64,000 bases of DNA, taken from NCBI GenBank assembly GCA_014237715.1, contig JAAZZG010000003.1, forward strand, positions 124,001 through 188,000, read 5' to 3'. The position numbers and the translations under genes are program-made. Source of the stretch: Acidimicrobiales bacterium (GTDB lineage Bacteria > Actinomycetota > Acidimicrobiia > Acidimicrobiales > MedAcidi-G1). This document shows, piece by piece, positions 16,140-24,587 of this stretch. The notes beneath the pieces are model-generated. The model was not told where the DNA came from. It saw only the letters and a list, made by a program, of their open reading frames with translations, and did not search any database. Every line of letters begins with the position of its first letter. Positions within the stretch are counted from its first letter, which is position 1.

Positions 16140-16862
16140 ATGACTCGCCGCCTGACTGACCACTCAGTCCTCACTTTCGACTGCTACGGCACACTCATCG
16201 ATTGGGAGACCGGGATATGGGATGCGTTCCAGCCGCTCTTGGTGGAGAACCCGCCAACGGGCCTCGAGCGCGACGCCCTGATTACGGCCTTCAACCACCT
16301 GGAAGCGGAGCAGCAGTGCGCAGCGCCCACTATGAGTTACCCCACCGTTTTGGAATGCGTGCACCGGGCGTTGGCCGAGGACCTGGAGTTGAAGACGTCG
16401 CCAATGCTCGATCATGCGTTCGGAGCGTCAGTTCCATCTTGGCCGGCGTTTCCCGATTCAGCCGATTCCCTTAGTTTCCTATCCGGCCACTTCGGGCTTG
16501 TGATCCTGTCCAATGTCGACCGTGCGGGATTCGCCGCCTCCAACACGTTGTTGGGCGTCGAGTTCGACGCCGTCTACACAGCCGAGGACATCGGCTCGTA
16601 CAAGCCTGACCCCTCCAACTTTGAGTACCTGATCGAACACGTGGAGTCCGACTTGGGGTACGGCAAGTCAGACATATTGCATACGGCCCAGGGCATCAGA
16701 CACGACCAGATCCCAGCCCGAGCAATCGGTCTTGCCAACGCGTGGATTGATCGGACCCGCCTATCTGAAACCGGCATGGCTGGTCTTCCGGCAACCGACC
16801 ACCTGTTTTTCTCCATGGCCGAAATGGCCGCTGCCGTGAAAACCGAGGTGGCCTCTCGATGA
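16140..16862 (+). CDS. haloacid dehalogenase type II-like HAD hydrolase
   Basis: 240 residues. HAD motif I is LTFDCYGTLIDWE (nucleophile Asp in FDCYGT), motif II is ILSNVDR, motif III lysine is in SYKPDPSNF, and the C-terminal HTAQGIRHDQIPARAIGLANAWIDR matches the L-2-haloacid dehalogenase branch. Substrates of the branch are 2-haloacids or small phosphates. The aspartate of HAD motif I is present, so it should be active. The next gene starts 19 nt later. Confidence 0.9.
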   Translation: MTRRLTDHSVLTFDCYGTLIDWETGIWDAFQPLLVENPPTGLERDALITAFNHLEAEQQCAAPTMSYPTVLECVHRALAEDLELKTSPMLDHAFGASVPSWPAFPDSADSLSFLSGHFGLVILSNVDRAGFAASNTLLGVEFDAVYTAEDIGSYKPDPSNFEYLIEHVESDLGYGKSDILHTAQGIRHDQIPARAIGLANAWIDRTRLSETGMAGLPATDHLFFSMAEMAAAVKTEVASR

Positions 16863-16881
16863 GTAACGGGACCTTGGTGCT

Positions 16882-17745
16882 GTGAGGACCTCTACCTCTG
16901 TTCTGGCTATCGGCGCAGCGATCTTGATCGGGGTTCTCGTGGCATTCGCTGGGAGTTTTGGGGGCCTTCGCTGGGGCGGCTTTCCGATCTTCGCGTGGGG
17001 CGCCCTCCTGGTCTTCTTAGTGCAGTGGGTCGTGTTCGTTCCTTCATGGTTCGGCCACACTGAGCACTTCTTCGACCTCACGGGGTCCCTCACGTATCTC
17101 GCCGTCGTCGCCCTCACCCTGGTTACCCGCGGCTCCGTGACTTCGTATTCTCTGCTTGTTGCCGCCATGGTCGCGGTTTGGGCGTTGCGACTCGGGGCGT
17201 TTCTCACGACTCGTGTCAGGGCCGCTGGTTCCGACACCCGATTCGATGCCATGAAGTACCGCTTTGCCTGGTTCCTTATGACCTGGACCTTGCAGGGACT
17301 CTGGGTTCTACTGACCGCCGGGGCTGCCTTGGCCGCCATCACCAGTCCCGAAGACCGTCAAGTCGACGCCTTAGTCCTCCTAGGGGCGGCTATCTGGGTG
17401 TTCGGATTCGGCATCGAAGTCACAGCAGACGAACAGAAGCGCAGGTTTCGCGCACGACCCGAGAACCTGAACAGGTTCATCGCCACCGGGCTTTGGGCGA
17501 AATCACGGCATCCCAACTACGTCGGAGAAATTCTCCTCTGGTTCGGCGTGTCCGTAGCGGCCTTCCCCGCCCTTTCGGGCTGGAGAATGGTGACCCTGGT
17601 CTCGCCATTCTTCGTGTGGCTTCTTCTCACCCGGGTCAGCGGAGTTCCACTCCTTGAAGCGTCAGCCGACCGGCGTTGGGCCGGCGACCCGGAGTACGAG
17701 GCCTACAAGGTGGCTACTCCGACGCTGCTGTTCAAGATGCGGTAG
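16882..17745 (+). CDS. DUF1295 membrane protein (steroid 5-alpha-reductase/isoprenylcysteine methyltransferase-like)
   Basis: 287 residues, GTG start, at least six transmembrane segments. The N-terminus is hydrophobic (AIGAAILIGVLVAFAG). The C-terminal signature FIATGLWAKSRHPNYVGEILLWFGV contains the RHPNY motif shared by DUF1295, steroid 5-alpha-reductases and ICMT, and binds NADPH or SAM in characterised relatives. Related genes often sit near cyclopropane-fatty-acid or photolyase genes in other bacteria. Here the neighbours are an acyltransferase and a desaturase, consistent with lipid modification. The 3' end overlaps the convergent acyltransferase gene by 14 nt. Confidence 0.88.
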   Translation: MRTSTSVLAIGAAILIGVLVAFAGSFGGLRWGGFPIFAWGALLVFLVQWVVFVPSWFGHTEHFFDLTGSLTYLAVVALTLVTRGSVTSYSLLVAAMVAVWALRLGAFLTTRVRAAGSDTRFDAMKYRFAWFLMTWTLQGLWVLLTAGAALAAITSPEDRQVDALVLLGAAIWVFGFGIEVTADEQKRRFRARPENLNRFIATGLWAKSRHPNYVGEILLWFGVSVAAFPALSGWRMVTLVSPFFVWLLLTRVSGVPLLEASADRRWAGDPEYEAYKVATPTLLFKMR

Positions 17746-18784
17746 CTGGCGAAGATGGTTCCGGGGTGTTGGTGGCCACCCAGTCGTCGAACTCCTCCCA
17801 ACGGGTATCTAGCCAGTCGACCACCTCGCTTGCACCAGGGGTCTCATTGCGCGAGATGCGCGTTGCATGGAATCGGATCGGAACCGGGAACGGGACGTTG
17901 TGCCACAAGTCGCCGAGGGTTCGAAAGTCGTGGACACCCACGTGGTTCAGGAACAGCAGATCGGTCGACGGCGCTGCGTCCATGATTGAGAGCAGGCCAG
18001 CGGTCCGGATTGGGAGCACGTGCCGAAGCCGTCGCGCCGAGGCCACCCGACCGGGTGCTGTGGTTCCGAGGGTGTCAATCGCCTGTTTCCGTTTGGCATC
18101 TGAGTACCGAGTTCCTTCCGGGAAGATGACGATCGCTTCGTCGTCTTCGAGATCGGATGCGAGCCGCGCGATGTTGTCCAACTCGGTCCGGTTGTCAGTC
18201 GAGTTACGGTCGACGAAGTAGTTGGGTAGCCGGTGGCCCACTACGTCGAGACACGGATCCCAGAGCAGTTGCCGCTTCAGGACGAAACGGGGCCGTAGCC
18301 CAGCCGTAGCGAGGATGGATGCCACAAGCAGAGCGTCGCCCTGGCTGCCGTGTCGGGCCAACACGATGAGCGGCCCCCCCGCCCGGAGTGCCTCACGGCC
18401 CTCCAACCCGTGCGCCATACCGAGGAGAGACCGCGCTCCCCGCACAAGGTTGGTCGACCACCATCGCTGGAGCCGGCTGTGAGCGTGCAGGGAGTTGCGG
18501 CTGTCCAACTGGCCCAGGAGGGAGTACCTAACCCAGAGCACGGCAGCCCAGAGCACCCCCGCAGATTCCAGCCCGGCCCACCAGACGGCATAGATGGCGA
18601 GCCGGACCGTTGATCCGCGTCGCCGGGCCAGCAGGTCCACGATTCCGCCGACGATGAGCGCCGGTACGAGCAGCACGACGAAGGCAAAGAAGCCGGTCAG
18701 GATGGCAGGGACCGTGAAGACGCGACGTCGCCACCGGTTCCTCCTCGTCGAGTCCCGAGATGACCAGACTCGCGGTCCGTGCAT
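17732..18784 (-). CDS. PlsC-like lysophospholipid acyltransferase family protein
   Basis: 350 residues from the ATG at 18784. A longer GTG start at 18820 would overlap the upstream gene by 32 nt, so I prefer the shorter form. Two or three N-terminal transmembrane segments (VFTVPAILTGFFAFVVLLVPALIVGG) precede the acyltransferase domain, which has the HX4D motif ARHGSQGDA and the phosphate-binding FPEGTRYS. The family acylates lysophospholipids, but the acceptor is unknown. The C-terminal 60 residues (DLWHNVPFPVPIRFHATRIS) are typical of the DUF-rich actinobacterial branch. Confidence 0.88.
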   Translation of the reverse strand: MHGPRVWSSRDSTRRNRWRRRVFTVPAILTGFFAFVVLLVPALIVGGIVDLLARRRGSTVRLAIYAVWWAGLESAGVLWAAVLWVRYSLLGQLDSRNSLHAHSRLQRWWSTNLVRGARSLLGMAHGLEGREALRAGGPLIVLARHGSQGDALLVASILATAGLRPRFVLKRQLLWDPCLDVVGHRLPNYFVDRNSTDNRTELDNIARLASDLEDDEAIVIFPEGTRYSDAKRKQAIDTLGTTAPGRVASARRLRHVLPIRTAGLLSIMDAAPSTDLLFLNHVGVHDFRTLGDLWHNVPFPVPIRFHATRISRNETPGASEVVDWLDTRWEEFDDWVATNTPEPSSPATAS

Positions 18785-18788
18785 TGCG

Positions 18789-19223
18789 CTAGCCGCGGGC
18801 ACCGCGCGGTGCAGCGGCACCGAGACCGGTACTGGCCAGGAGCCTGGTGGCCTCGATCACGACAACTCTGCGCTCGTCGCCGCGATCCTTCGGAGGCCGG
18901 TAGCGGGCGGCGTAGGCGGCGACCGCCTCGGCACAGGTGCCCGGATCGCTGGTGACATGGGCTACCCCTTCGATGGTGAGCCAGCGCCCACCGTCGACCT
19001 GGCAGATGGAACCGCGGAGTTGCCCTACCTCGAGCAGCTTTGCCTTCACACTTCCCGACCAGGTGATGATCCGGGCCGATCCCGTGTTTCGGTCCCACGT
19101 GAAGCCAACCGGGGTGGTGTGGGGATAGCCGTTGGGCCTCACGAGTGTGAGCACGGCCAGGTGCCGTTCGCCTACGAAGTCCTCAAAGGGAGGTCCAGGA
19201 TCTGGAAGTGAGAGCGTTGGCAT
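18789..19223 (-). CDS. PPOX-class (F420/FMN-binding) split-barrel protein
   Basis: 144 residues. Pyridoxamine-phosphate-oxidase-like split barrel: HLAVLTLVRPNGYPHTTPVGF, RIITWSGSVKAKLLEVG and WLTIEGVAHVTSDP. In Actinobacteria this size class often uses F420, which this protein may share. Substrate unknown. It is 4 nt upstream of the acyltransferase gene, so both are probably one transcript. Confidence 0.85.
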   Translation of the reverse strand: MPTLSLPDPGPPFEDFVGERHLAVLTLVRPNGYPHTTPVGFTWDRNTGSARIITWSGSVKAKLLEVGQLRGSICQVDGGRWLTIEGVAHVTSDPGTCAEAVAAYAARYRPPKDRGDERRVVVIEATRLLASTGLGAAAPRGARG

Positions 19224-19382
19224 GCTTGGAGACTCAGCCCGTCCGGTGTGCCCGTGACCGGGCAGCCGATTCGCGGGGTTCGTCGAGTTGGTCCCGGTGG
19301 CAGTAACCGAGTTCCAGTTGGACGACGGGCCCGTGGTTTGCCCCTTGAGTGGCGGTCACGAGCGCCTTGTGAGAAAGAACGA

Positions 19383-19832
19383 TCAACACGCTGAACCATC
19401 TTTGAACATGTCGGCGAGTCGTCGGAGATTCCGCTGCCAGATGAGCGCCAGAAGCGGACGTGCCAACGCAGCGGTAGAGCGACCACCCAACCACCAGGGA
19501 AAAGAGAGGTCCTCATCCCAGAAGAAAATCGTTCCGCCGTTGCTCTGGTCTTCGAGACGGAACCTGCCGACACCAGTGACGAGGCCGCGATGCTCAACGC
19601 CCATAAGACGACCCTCCTCCCAGTCGGTCACGGCCATTCGGTCGAGTGTTCGGAGTGGTCCGACTCGGGTTTCACACTCGAACGTCGTACCCACTCCGGT
19701 CGCCTGCACCGAGGTGAGTCGGATCTCGGCGGCATCGGCCATCCAGTCTGAGTGCCGACGTACATCCGCGATTACCTCCCAGACGAGAGCCCGGGGGGCG
19801 TCGATGCTGACACTTGACCTGAAGTGGGCCAT
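19383..19832 (-). CDS. SRPBCC family protein
   Basis: 149 residues, ATG at 19832 with GAGGAG six nt upstream. The open frame extends upstream to 20174, but that part lies opposite the next gene and is not supported. Helix-grip signature: FRSSVSIDAPRALVWEVIADV, TTFECETRVGPL, RGLVTGVGRFRLEDQ, and a final amphipathic helix. Ligand unknown. It is divergent from the TIGR01777 epimerase gene. SRPBCC proteins and TIGR01777 epimerases are often neighbours or fused in other bacteria. Confidence 0.83.
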   Translation of the reverse strand: MAHFRSSVSIDAPRALVWEVIADVRRHSDWMADAAEIRLTSVQATGVGTTFECETRVGPLRTLDRMAVTDWEEGRLMGVEHRGLVTGVGRFRLEDQSNGGTIFFWDEDLSFPWWLGGRSTAALARPLLALIWQRNLRRLADMFKDGSAC

Positions 19833-19951
19833 CAATTCGCTCCTCGGGACTCCAAGTTGACGGTGGCGATCTGACGAACGCCGCACATACTGGCGTACGA
19901 GTTTGCCGACTGCCCATCCGCTGGCGTCGGATCTCTGAGGAGGAAATCGAC

Positions 19952-20854
19952 ATGCGTACGGTTGCGGTGACTGGCGCCTCAGGGCTGATTGGAACCGCCC
20001 TGACAGCTGCTCTGGAAAAGCGCGGTGATCGGGTTGTTCCCGTTGGACGACGCCCGCCTGCTGGTGGTGTGGCCTGGGACCCGGTTGCCCGCCGGATCGA
20101 CACAGCGGCCCTCGAAGGTATCGACGCCGTCGTCCATCTGGCAGGTGAACGCATCGACGGCCGGTGGACGGCATCCAAGAGGAGGAGGATCCTCAACAGT
20201 CGCGTAGAGGGAACTCAGGTACTGGCCGAAGCATTGTCGGGGTTGGATCGCCCACCGTCCGTCGTCGTGTCGGCCTCCGCAATCGGCTTCTATGGCGACC
20301 GCGGCGATGAGGAACTCACCGAGGACTCGAAGCCGGGGACCGGCTTTCTCGCCGAAGTTTGCGAACAATGGGAGGCGGCGGCAGCGCCGATCGCCTCGCC
20401 TGACACCCGTCTGGTGCTGGCCCGAACCGGCATCGTGTGTACGCCTGACGGCGGTGCACTGGGGCGAATGCTGGCCCTGACCCGACTAGGCCTTGGTGGC
20501 CGGCTTGGCAACGGCCGACAGTGGTGGCCGTGGATAACACTCGAAGACGAGATCCGGGCCCTCCTTCATCTATTGGACACGCCGGTAGCGGGCCCGGCGA
20601 ACCTGGTGGCCCCCGGAACCTGCCGCAATGTTGAATTTGTTCGCGAGTTGGCACGTGCTCTTCGGCGTCCAGCAGTGCTCCCCGCGCCTGCCTTGGTGCT
20701 ACGGGCTGTCCTCGGTGAGATGGCAGACGGGTTGCTGCTAGCTAGTGCCAGAGTTCGACCAGTCAGGCTGGAGGATTCCGGGTTCACCTTCAGGTCACCG
20801 GATCTCACCTCTGCAATAGCCGAGTTGCTCTCTTCTGGTCGGCCGAGGCCCTGA
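19952..20854 (+). CDS. TIGR01777-type NAD(P)-dependent epimerase/SDR
   Basis: 300 residues. Rossmann motif TGASGLIGTAL (GxxGxxG), then DAVVHLAGERI, VVSASAIGFYGDRGDEEL and the family hallmark LGNGRQWWPWITLEDEIRA. Characterised relatives (YfcH, SulA, plant GC1) have varied roles, so the substrate is left open. The ribosome-binding site is GAGGAGG, 9 nt before the ATG. The C-terminal DUF1731 segment is present (APALVLRAVLGEMADGLLLASARVRP). Confidence 0.93.
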   Translation: MRTVAVTGASGLIGTALTAALEKRGDRVVPVGRRPPAGGVAWDPVARRIDTAALEGIDAVVHLAGERIDGRWTASKRRRILNSRVEGTQVLAEALSGLDRPPSVVVSASAIGFYGDRGDEELTEDSKPGTGFLAEVCEQWEAAAAPIASPDTRLVLARTGIVCTPDGGALGRMLALTRLGLGGRLGNGRQWWPWITLEDEIRALLHLLDTPVAGPANLVAPGTCRNVEFVRELARALRRPAVLPAPALVLRAVLGEMADGLLLASARVRPVRLEDSGFTFRSPDLTSAIAELLSSGRPRP

Positions 20855-21049
20855 CAATCCCGAACCTCCCCGGGGGAGACGCCGAATACCGAGGGTGCTA
20901 CTCCGGTGTAGGTCAGTTATCGGGCAGGCCGAGGCGGGGCCTTCATCGATGGCTATTACGTCTCCTGTCTGATAGCCGGCACGGAGTGCCCCGAACTAGT
21001 CTTTTGAACACCGGATTGTGTTGTCTGCGCTGAGAGGCTGGGGAGTCCT
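20855..21049. other. intergenic spacer before the desaturase gene
   Basis: 195 nt without a gene. A short palindrome CTCCCCGGGGGAG lies about 15 nt after the epimerase stop and may act as a terminator. The rest probably holds the desaturase promoter, but I could not fix -35/-10 boxes. Confidence 0.3.
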
Positions 21050-21973
21050 GTGGGGCCAAGAGTTGGAACGGATCGCCTCCTGTATGAACGGCACGCGATC
21101 GCTCCCTACACGGGGGCGATCGGCTGGCGGAGTTTGTTCAACATCGCGTGGTGTGTCTCCGGCTGGGTGCTGATTGTCAGTCTCGAACTTGCAGGGAAGC
21201 TCCCGTTGTGGCTGGCAATGTTTCTTGCTGCCGTATTTCTCCAGGCTTGCTACATGCCAATGCATGAATCGGTCCACAAGACCTTGTCGGGTGGAAGACG
21301 TTCGTTGGCATGGGTAGATCGAACGGTCGGGGCTCTGGCCGGGTGGCTGCTTTGCGAGTCTTTCAAAGCACACCGGATCACACATTTGAAACACCACACC
21401 CATACCAATGACGAAACCGATCCTGATGTCCTGAACTCAAAGGGGTCGCCCAGCCAGATACTCGGCCGAGTGGTGGCTGGAACCGTGCTCTACCCGCTTC
21501 AGCCGCTTCTTGCCGTGGCCCCACCGCTACGCCGCCTGATTCCTAACGGCTTGGCGGCCCGGCTGGGGCAAATGGCTGAACTTCGTGGTCCAGAGGCGGT
21601 GGCTGCTGCCCGGCCGGTAGTCCTTAGCCACTTCGCAGTACTCCTCGTCGGCACAATCCTCGGCTACGGAGAGTTGGTCTGGCTGCTGTGGTATGTCCCG
21701 GTCTGGGCTGCCAGATTTTGGTTGTCGCTGGTGTTCGGTTGGCTTCCCCACCATCCGCATGCCGAGACAGGCCGTTATCGCGATACCAGGGTGTTTACGT
21801 TTTTCGGGTCGACGTTCCTGATTCGGGGACACGACTATCACCTGCTGCATCACCTATTTCCGGTCGTGCCCCACTACCGGCTGCGGGCACTGTGGCGCGA
21901 TATCGGCGAACACCTCAACGAACAGGGGGCGAGAATCGAAGGTCGTGCGACTCGCTCTTTGTCGACAGGATGA
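21050..21973 (+). CDS. membrane fatty acid desaturase/hydroxylase family protein
   Basis: 307 residues, GTG start. Three histidine boxes are present: HESVH, HRITHLKHHTHTND and HDYHLLHHLFP, the di-iron ligands of the membrane desaturase superfamily. Four or more hydrophobic segments surround them (for example LAMFLAAVFLQACYMPM). The spacing and the PHHPH motif in the loop resemble carotenoid hydroxylase/ketolase-like and sphingolipid-type members more than acyl-CoA desaturases. Substrate unresolved. The gene stands alone on its strand, and by eye its bases look less GC-rich than its neighbours. Confidence 0.88.
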   Translation: MGPRVGTDRLLYERHAIAPYTGAIGWRSLFNIAWCVSGWVLIVSLELAGKLPLWLAMFLAAVFLQACYMPMHESVHKTLSGGRRSLAWVDRTVGALAGWLLCESFKAHRITHLKHHTHTNDETDPDVLNSKGSPSQILGRVVAGTVLYPLQPLLAVAPPLRRLIPNGLAARLGQMAELRGPEAVAAARPVVLSHFAVLLVGTILGYGELVWLLWYVPVWAARFWLSLVFGWLPHHPHAETGRYRDTRVFTFFGSTFLIRGHDYHLLHHLFPVVPHYRLRALWRDIGEHLNEQGARIEGRATRSLSTG

Positions 21974-22061
21974 ATCGCGACAACTGAAGTAGGCGGCAGT
22001 GGGCTTCGTACTCATGGAGTACTTCTAGTTGGCGGCCTGATGATCGCGGTGACTGGCTTGC

Positions 22062-22163
22062 TCAGCATCGGTATCGGTTTAGTACGGGATCTACCTCAGA
22101 CCCGCTGCTAGCGACTGCTTCAACGAAGGCTTCGCCGGTCTTGAAGCGCAACGCCTCAAACAT
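22062..22163 (-). CDS. possible 33-residue small protein or gene remnant
   Basis: A short frame on the minus strand in the 274-nt spacer between the desaturase and molybdoenzyme genes. It starts ATG-TTT-GAG and has a GGGAGGG ribosome-binding site 5 nt upstream. The translation begins MFEALRFKTGEAF. No homologue is recognised. It could be a real small gene, the remnant of a longer one, or chance. Confidence 0.2.
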   Translation of the reverse strand: MFEALRFKTGEAFVEAVASSGSEVDPVLNRYRC

Positions 22164-22247
22164 CGATTCCCTCCCGGTGGAGACCACCTTTCCGCACCGC
22201 TGACCGAGAGCAACTTCATCTGAAACCGGTGCCGTAGGTTCCAGGTC

Positions 22248-23822
22248 ATGGCCCGAGAGTCGGACATGTTGAGAGGCGTTGCGGTAGGGATGGGATCGGC
22301 AATTCTGGCGCTCGGGGTGGGGGAGTTCCTCGGGGCGGCTCTCGCCGATGCGTCGCTTGTCGCCTCGGTAGGTGATGTCGCCGTGGACCTTGCGCCCGGT
22401 TGGCTGGTCCGACGAACCATCGGCATCCTGGGCGCAGCCCAGAAGCCGGCGCTGCTGACGGGCATCATCTGTGTGGCGGTGGTTCTGGGCGGCTGGGTCG
22501 GCTCTCGTGGGACCTCCGGTCGGGTCGCCTTGGGCCTCGCCGGACTGCTGGGAGCGCTCGCCGCCCTCAGGTCCGGGGCGGGCCAGGGCGGAGTGCTGGC
22601 CGCGGCCGCTGCGGTCGGTGTTGGGATCTTCTCATTGGGGGCCAGCCAGCAGAAGGCCGATCGACCAGCAGTCGCTGACGGCGAAGATCTCCATGTAGAG
22701 GTAGGTGCCTCGCCGTTTGAAGACCCGAAGGTCCGGGCGGCGACCCGGCGGAGGTTCTTGGGGTACGCCGGTGGCCTGACCGTGGCCGGTGGCGCCCTGG
22801 CTCTGGGAAGTCGGGCTCTCGCCGACCGGGCTTCGGCGTCCTACCGCGACGTGGTGCTGCCCAGCGTGCGCCGGACCGATGGCGACCGTCCGGCGCCCAC
22901 GACCACCACCGAGGGTCCGTGGCGCCCGCCGGACGGACTCTCATCATGGATCACCCCCAACGACGGCTTCTACCGCATCGACACCGCCCTCGTCGTCCCC
23001 CGTGTCGATCCCACTAGTTGGTCAATGCGGATCGACGGATTGGTCGATCGACCCCTCACGTTCACGCTCGATGACCTGTTGGCCCGTGATCTGGTGGATG
23101 CCGCCGTGACCCTCAGTTGCGTGTCCAACGAGGTGGGGGGTCACCTGGTGGGCAACGCTGTGTGGACCGGAGTGCCGCTGATCGAGCTTCTCGAGGAGGT
23201 GGGAGTCCGACCCGACGGAGAGCAGGTGATGGGCCGGTCGGTGGACGGCTTCTCGGCAGGGTTCCCTCGTTCGGTTCTGGATGACGCCCGCACGGCATTG
23301 GTGGCCGTCGGCATGAACGGCGATTCGTTGCCGTTTCGCCACGGTTTTCCGGCCCGTCTGGTCATTGCCGGCCTCTACGGCTACGTGTCCGCAGTGAAGT
23401 GGCTCGAGCAGATCGAGCTGACGCCCATGTCGGTGGACGGTTACTGGATCCCCCGAGGCTGGGCCAAGGAGGCCCCGGTCAAGATCGCCTCGCGGATCGA
23501 CGTACCGCTCCGGTCACAGACTGTTTCGGGACGACAGGCGGTGGCCGGTGTGGCCTGGGCGCCGGTGTCCGGCGTAGAGGTCGTGGAGTTGGCCGTTGAT
23601 GACGGCCCCTGGGAGGAGTGTCGACTGGAGCGGGGTGTGGGCCCCGGTCGCGACGGCGAGTCCTGGGTCCAGTGGTCGACGGTCTGGGATCCCCAGCCCG
23701 GAACTCGGAAGCTACAGGTCCGGGCGTGGGACCGAGCCGGACAGGTCCAGCCAGAGCGTCCGAAGCACATTGCCCCCGATGGCGCCGAGGGCTATCACGT
23801 TCGGCACATCATCGTGACCTAA
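22248..23822 (+). CDS. membrane-anchored molybdopterin-dependent oxidoreductase (sulfite oxidase family)
   Basis: 524 residues. The first 140 residues hold several hydrophobic segments (VGMGSAILALGVGEFLG, LLTGIICVAVVLGGWVG), then a twin-arginine-like RRRFLGYAGG stretch with a hydrophobic helix. The Moco domain follows: TPNDGFYRIDTAL, then TLSCVSNEVGG, where the cysteine is the molybdenum ligand, DGFSAGFP, PFRHGFPARLVIAGLYG and VKWLEQIEL. A C-terminal Mo-co dimerisation Ig-like domain starts near IASRIDVPLRSQTV. The family includes sulfite oxidases and YedY-like reductases acting outside the membrane. The partner and substrate are unknown. Confidence 0.92.
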   Translation: MARESDMLRGVAVGMGSAILALGVGEFLGAALADASLVASVGDVAVDLAPGWLVRRTIGILGAAQKPALLTGIICVAVVLGGWVGSRGTSGRVALGLAGLLGALAALRSGAGQGGVLAAAAAVGVGIFSLGASQQKADRPAVADGEDLHVEVGASPFEDPKVRAATRRRFLGYAGGLTVAGGALALGSRALADRASASYRDVVLPSVRRTDGDRPAPTTTTEGPWRPPDGLSSWITPNDGFYRIDTALVVPRVDPTSWSMRIDGLVDRPLTFTLDDLLARDLVDAAVTLSCVSNEVGGHLVGNAVWTGVPLIELLEEVGVRPDGEQVMGRSVDGFSAGFPRSVLDDARTALVAVGMNGDSLPFRHGFPARLVIAGLYGYVSAVKWLEQIELTPMSVDGYWIPRGWAKEAPVKIASRIDVPLRSQTVSGRQAVAGVAWAPVSGVEVVELAVDDGPWEECRLERGVGPGRDGESWVQWSTVWDPQPGTRKLQVRAWDRAGQVQPERPKHIAPDGAEGYHVRHIIVT

Positions 23823-23888
23823 CGGTCGCTGGTAAGCATTTTCGGGAGGCGACACGCGTGGAGGGTCCGGCTCTGGAATACTCACCCC

Positions 23889-24518
23889 ATGCTCACGCGC
23901 ACAAGTACCTCCGTCGCCATCCCCGCTGCACTCCTGACTGTCGCCCTGGCCGCCACCGGCTGCGGGCTTCTGGAGACCAATGACGACGAGTTGGAGACCC
24001 TCCGCGTTGAGATCATCCAACTCCGGGAGGACTTCCTGGAGATCGAGGCCGAGGTGTCCCTGATGGCCCGGCGCGTGGCCACCACTACCACCACGCCGGC
24101 GCCGGCCACCACCGCTGCTCCGACCGCAGTCACGACCACCGTCGCCCCCGCCGATGCTGCCGATGACGAGGTGACGACCCCGACGGTTCCCGTCGGCCTC
24201 GACGAGGACACCATCCTTACGGCCACCTACCAGTGGGGGCCCAGTGATCCGGCGATCATCCTCCAGGAACTCCTGGGTATCACGGCTGACGGGTGGTACG
24301 GAAACGGGACAAGGGGCGCCCATCTGGCTGAACTCGAGGCCCGCGACCTGGATACCTCTGGCGTTCCCAGTCCGCCGACCACCACGACCGAGGTGGCGGC
24401 TGATGATGCCACCGACGATGGTGCTGACGATGCCACGACGACCACCGAGGCGACAGAGGCGACCACGACGACCACCGAGGCAACAGAGGCGACCACCACC
24501 ACCGCTGCTGGCGGTTGA
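23889..24518 (+). CDS. Thr-rich lipoprotein with a peptidoglycan-binding-like motif
   Basis: 209 residues. Lipoprotein signal with lipobox ATGC (Cys25). A short coiled-coil segment follows (ELETLRVEIIQLREDFLEIEAEVSLMARRV), then a Thr/Ala/Pro linker. At about residues 110-155 there is LQELLGITADGWYGNGTRGAHLAEL, which looks like half of a PF01471-type peptidoglycan-binding repeat (LQ..LGI.ADG.YG..T). The C-terminus is again Thr/Glu/Ala-rich and encoded partly by a 30-nt tandem repeat. Surface location with loose cell-wall contact is the likely role, as an inference. Enzymatic motifs are absent. Confidence 0.75.
   Translation: MLTRTSTSVAIPAALLTVALAATGCGLLETNDDELETLRVEIIQLREDFLEIEAEVSLMARRVATTTTTPAPATTAAPTAVTTTVAPADAADDEVTTPTVPVGLDEDTILTATYQWGPSDPAIILQELLGITADGWYGNGTRGAHLAELEARDLDTSGVPSPPTTTTEVAADDATDDGADDATTTTEATEATTTTTEATEATTTTAAGG
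24432..24491 (+). repeat. two tandem 30-nt coding repeats
   Basis: Units at 24432-24461 and 24462-24491 differ at two positions. Because 30 is a multiple of 3, copy-number changes would lengthen or shorten the Thr-rich tail of the lipoprotein without a frameshift. Confidence 0.85.
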
Positions 24519-24527
24519 TCCGGGAGG

Positions 24528-24555
24528 CCCCGACTGGACCCTGAGCGGGTCGGGG
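24528..24555. terminator. hairpin between convergent genes, possible bidirectional terminator
   Basis: Arms CCCCGAC (24528-24534) and GTCGGGG (24549-24555) form a perfect 7-bp stem in the 69-nt space between two convergent stops. No U-tract is seen. Confidence 0.35.
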
Positions 24556-24587
24556 GGCGGAGTGTCTGACGGATGTGGTCCCGGCGG

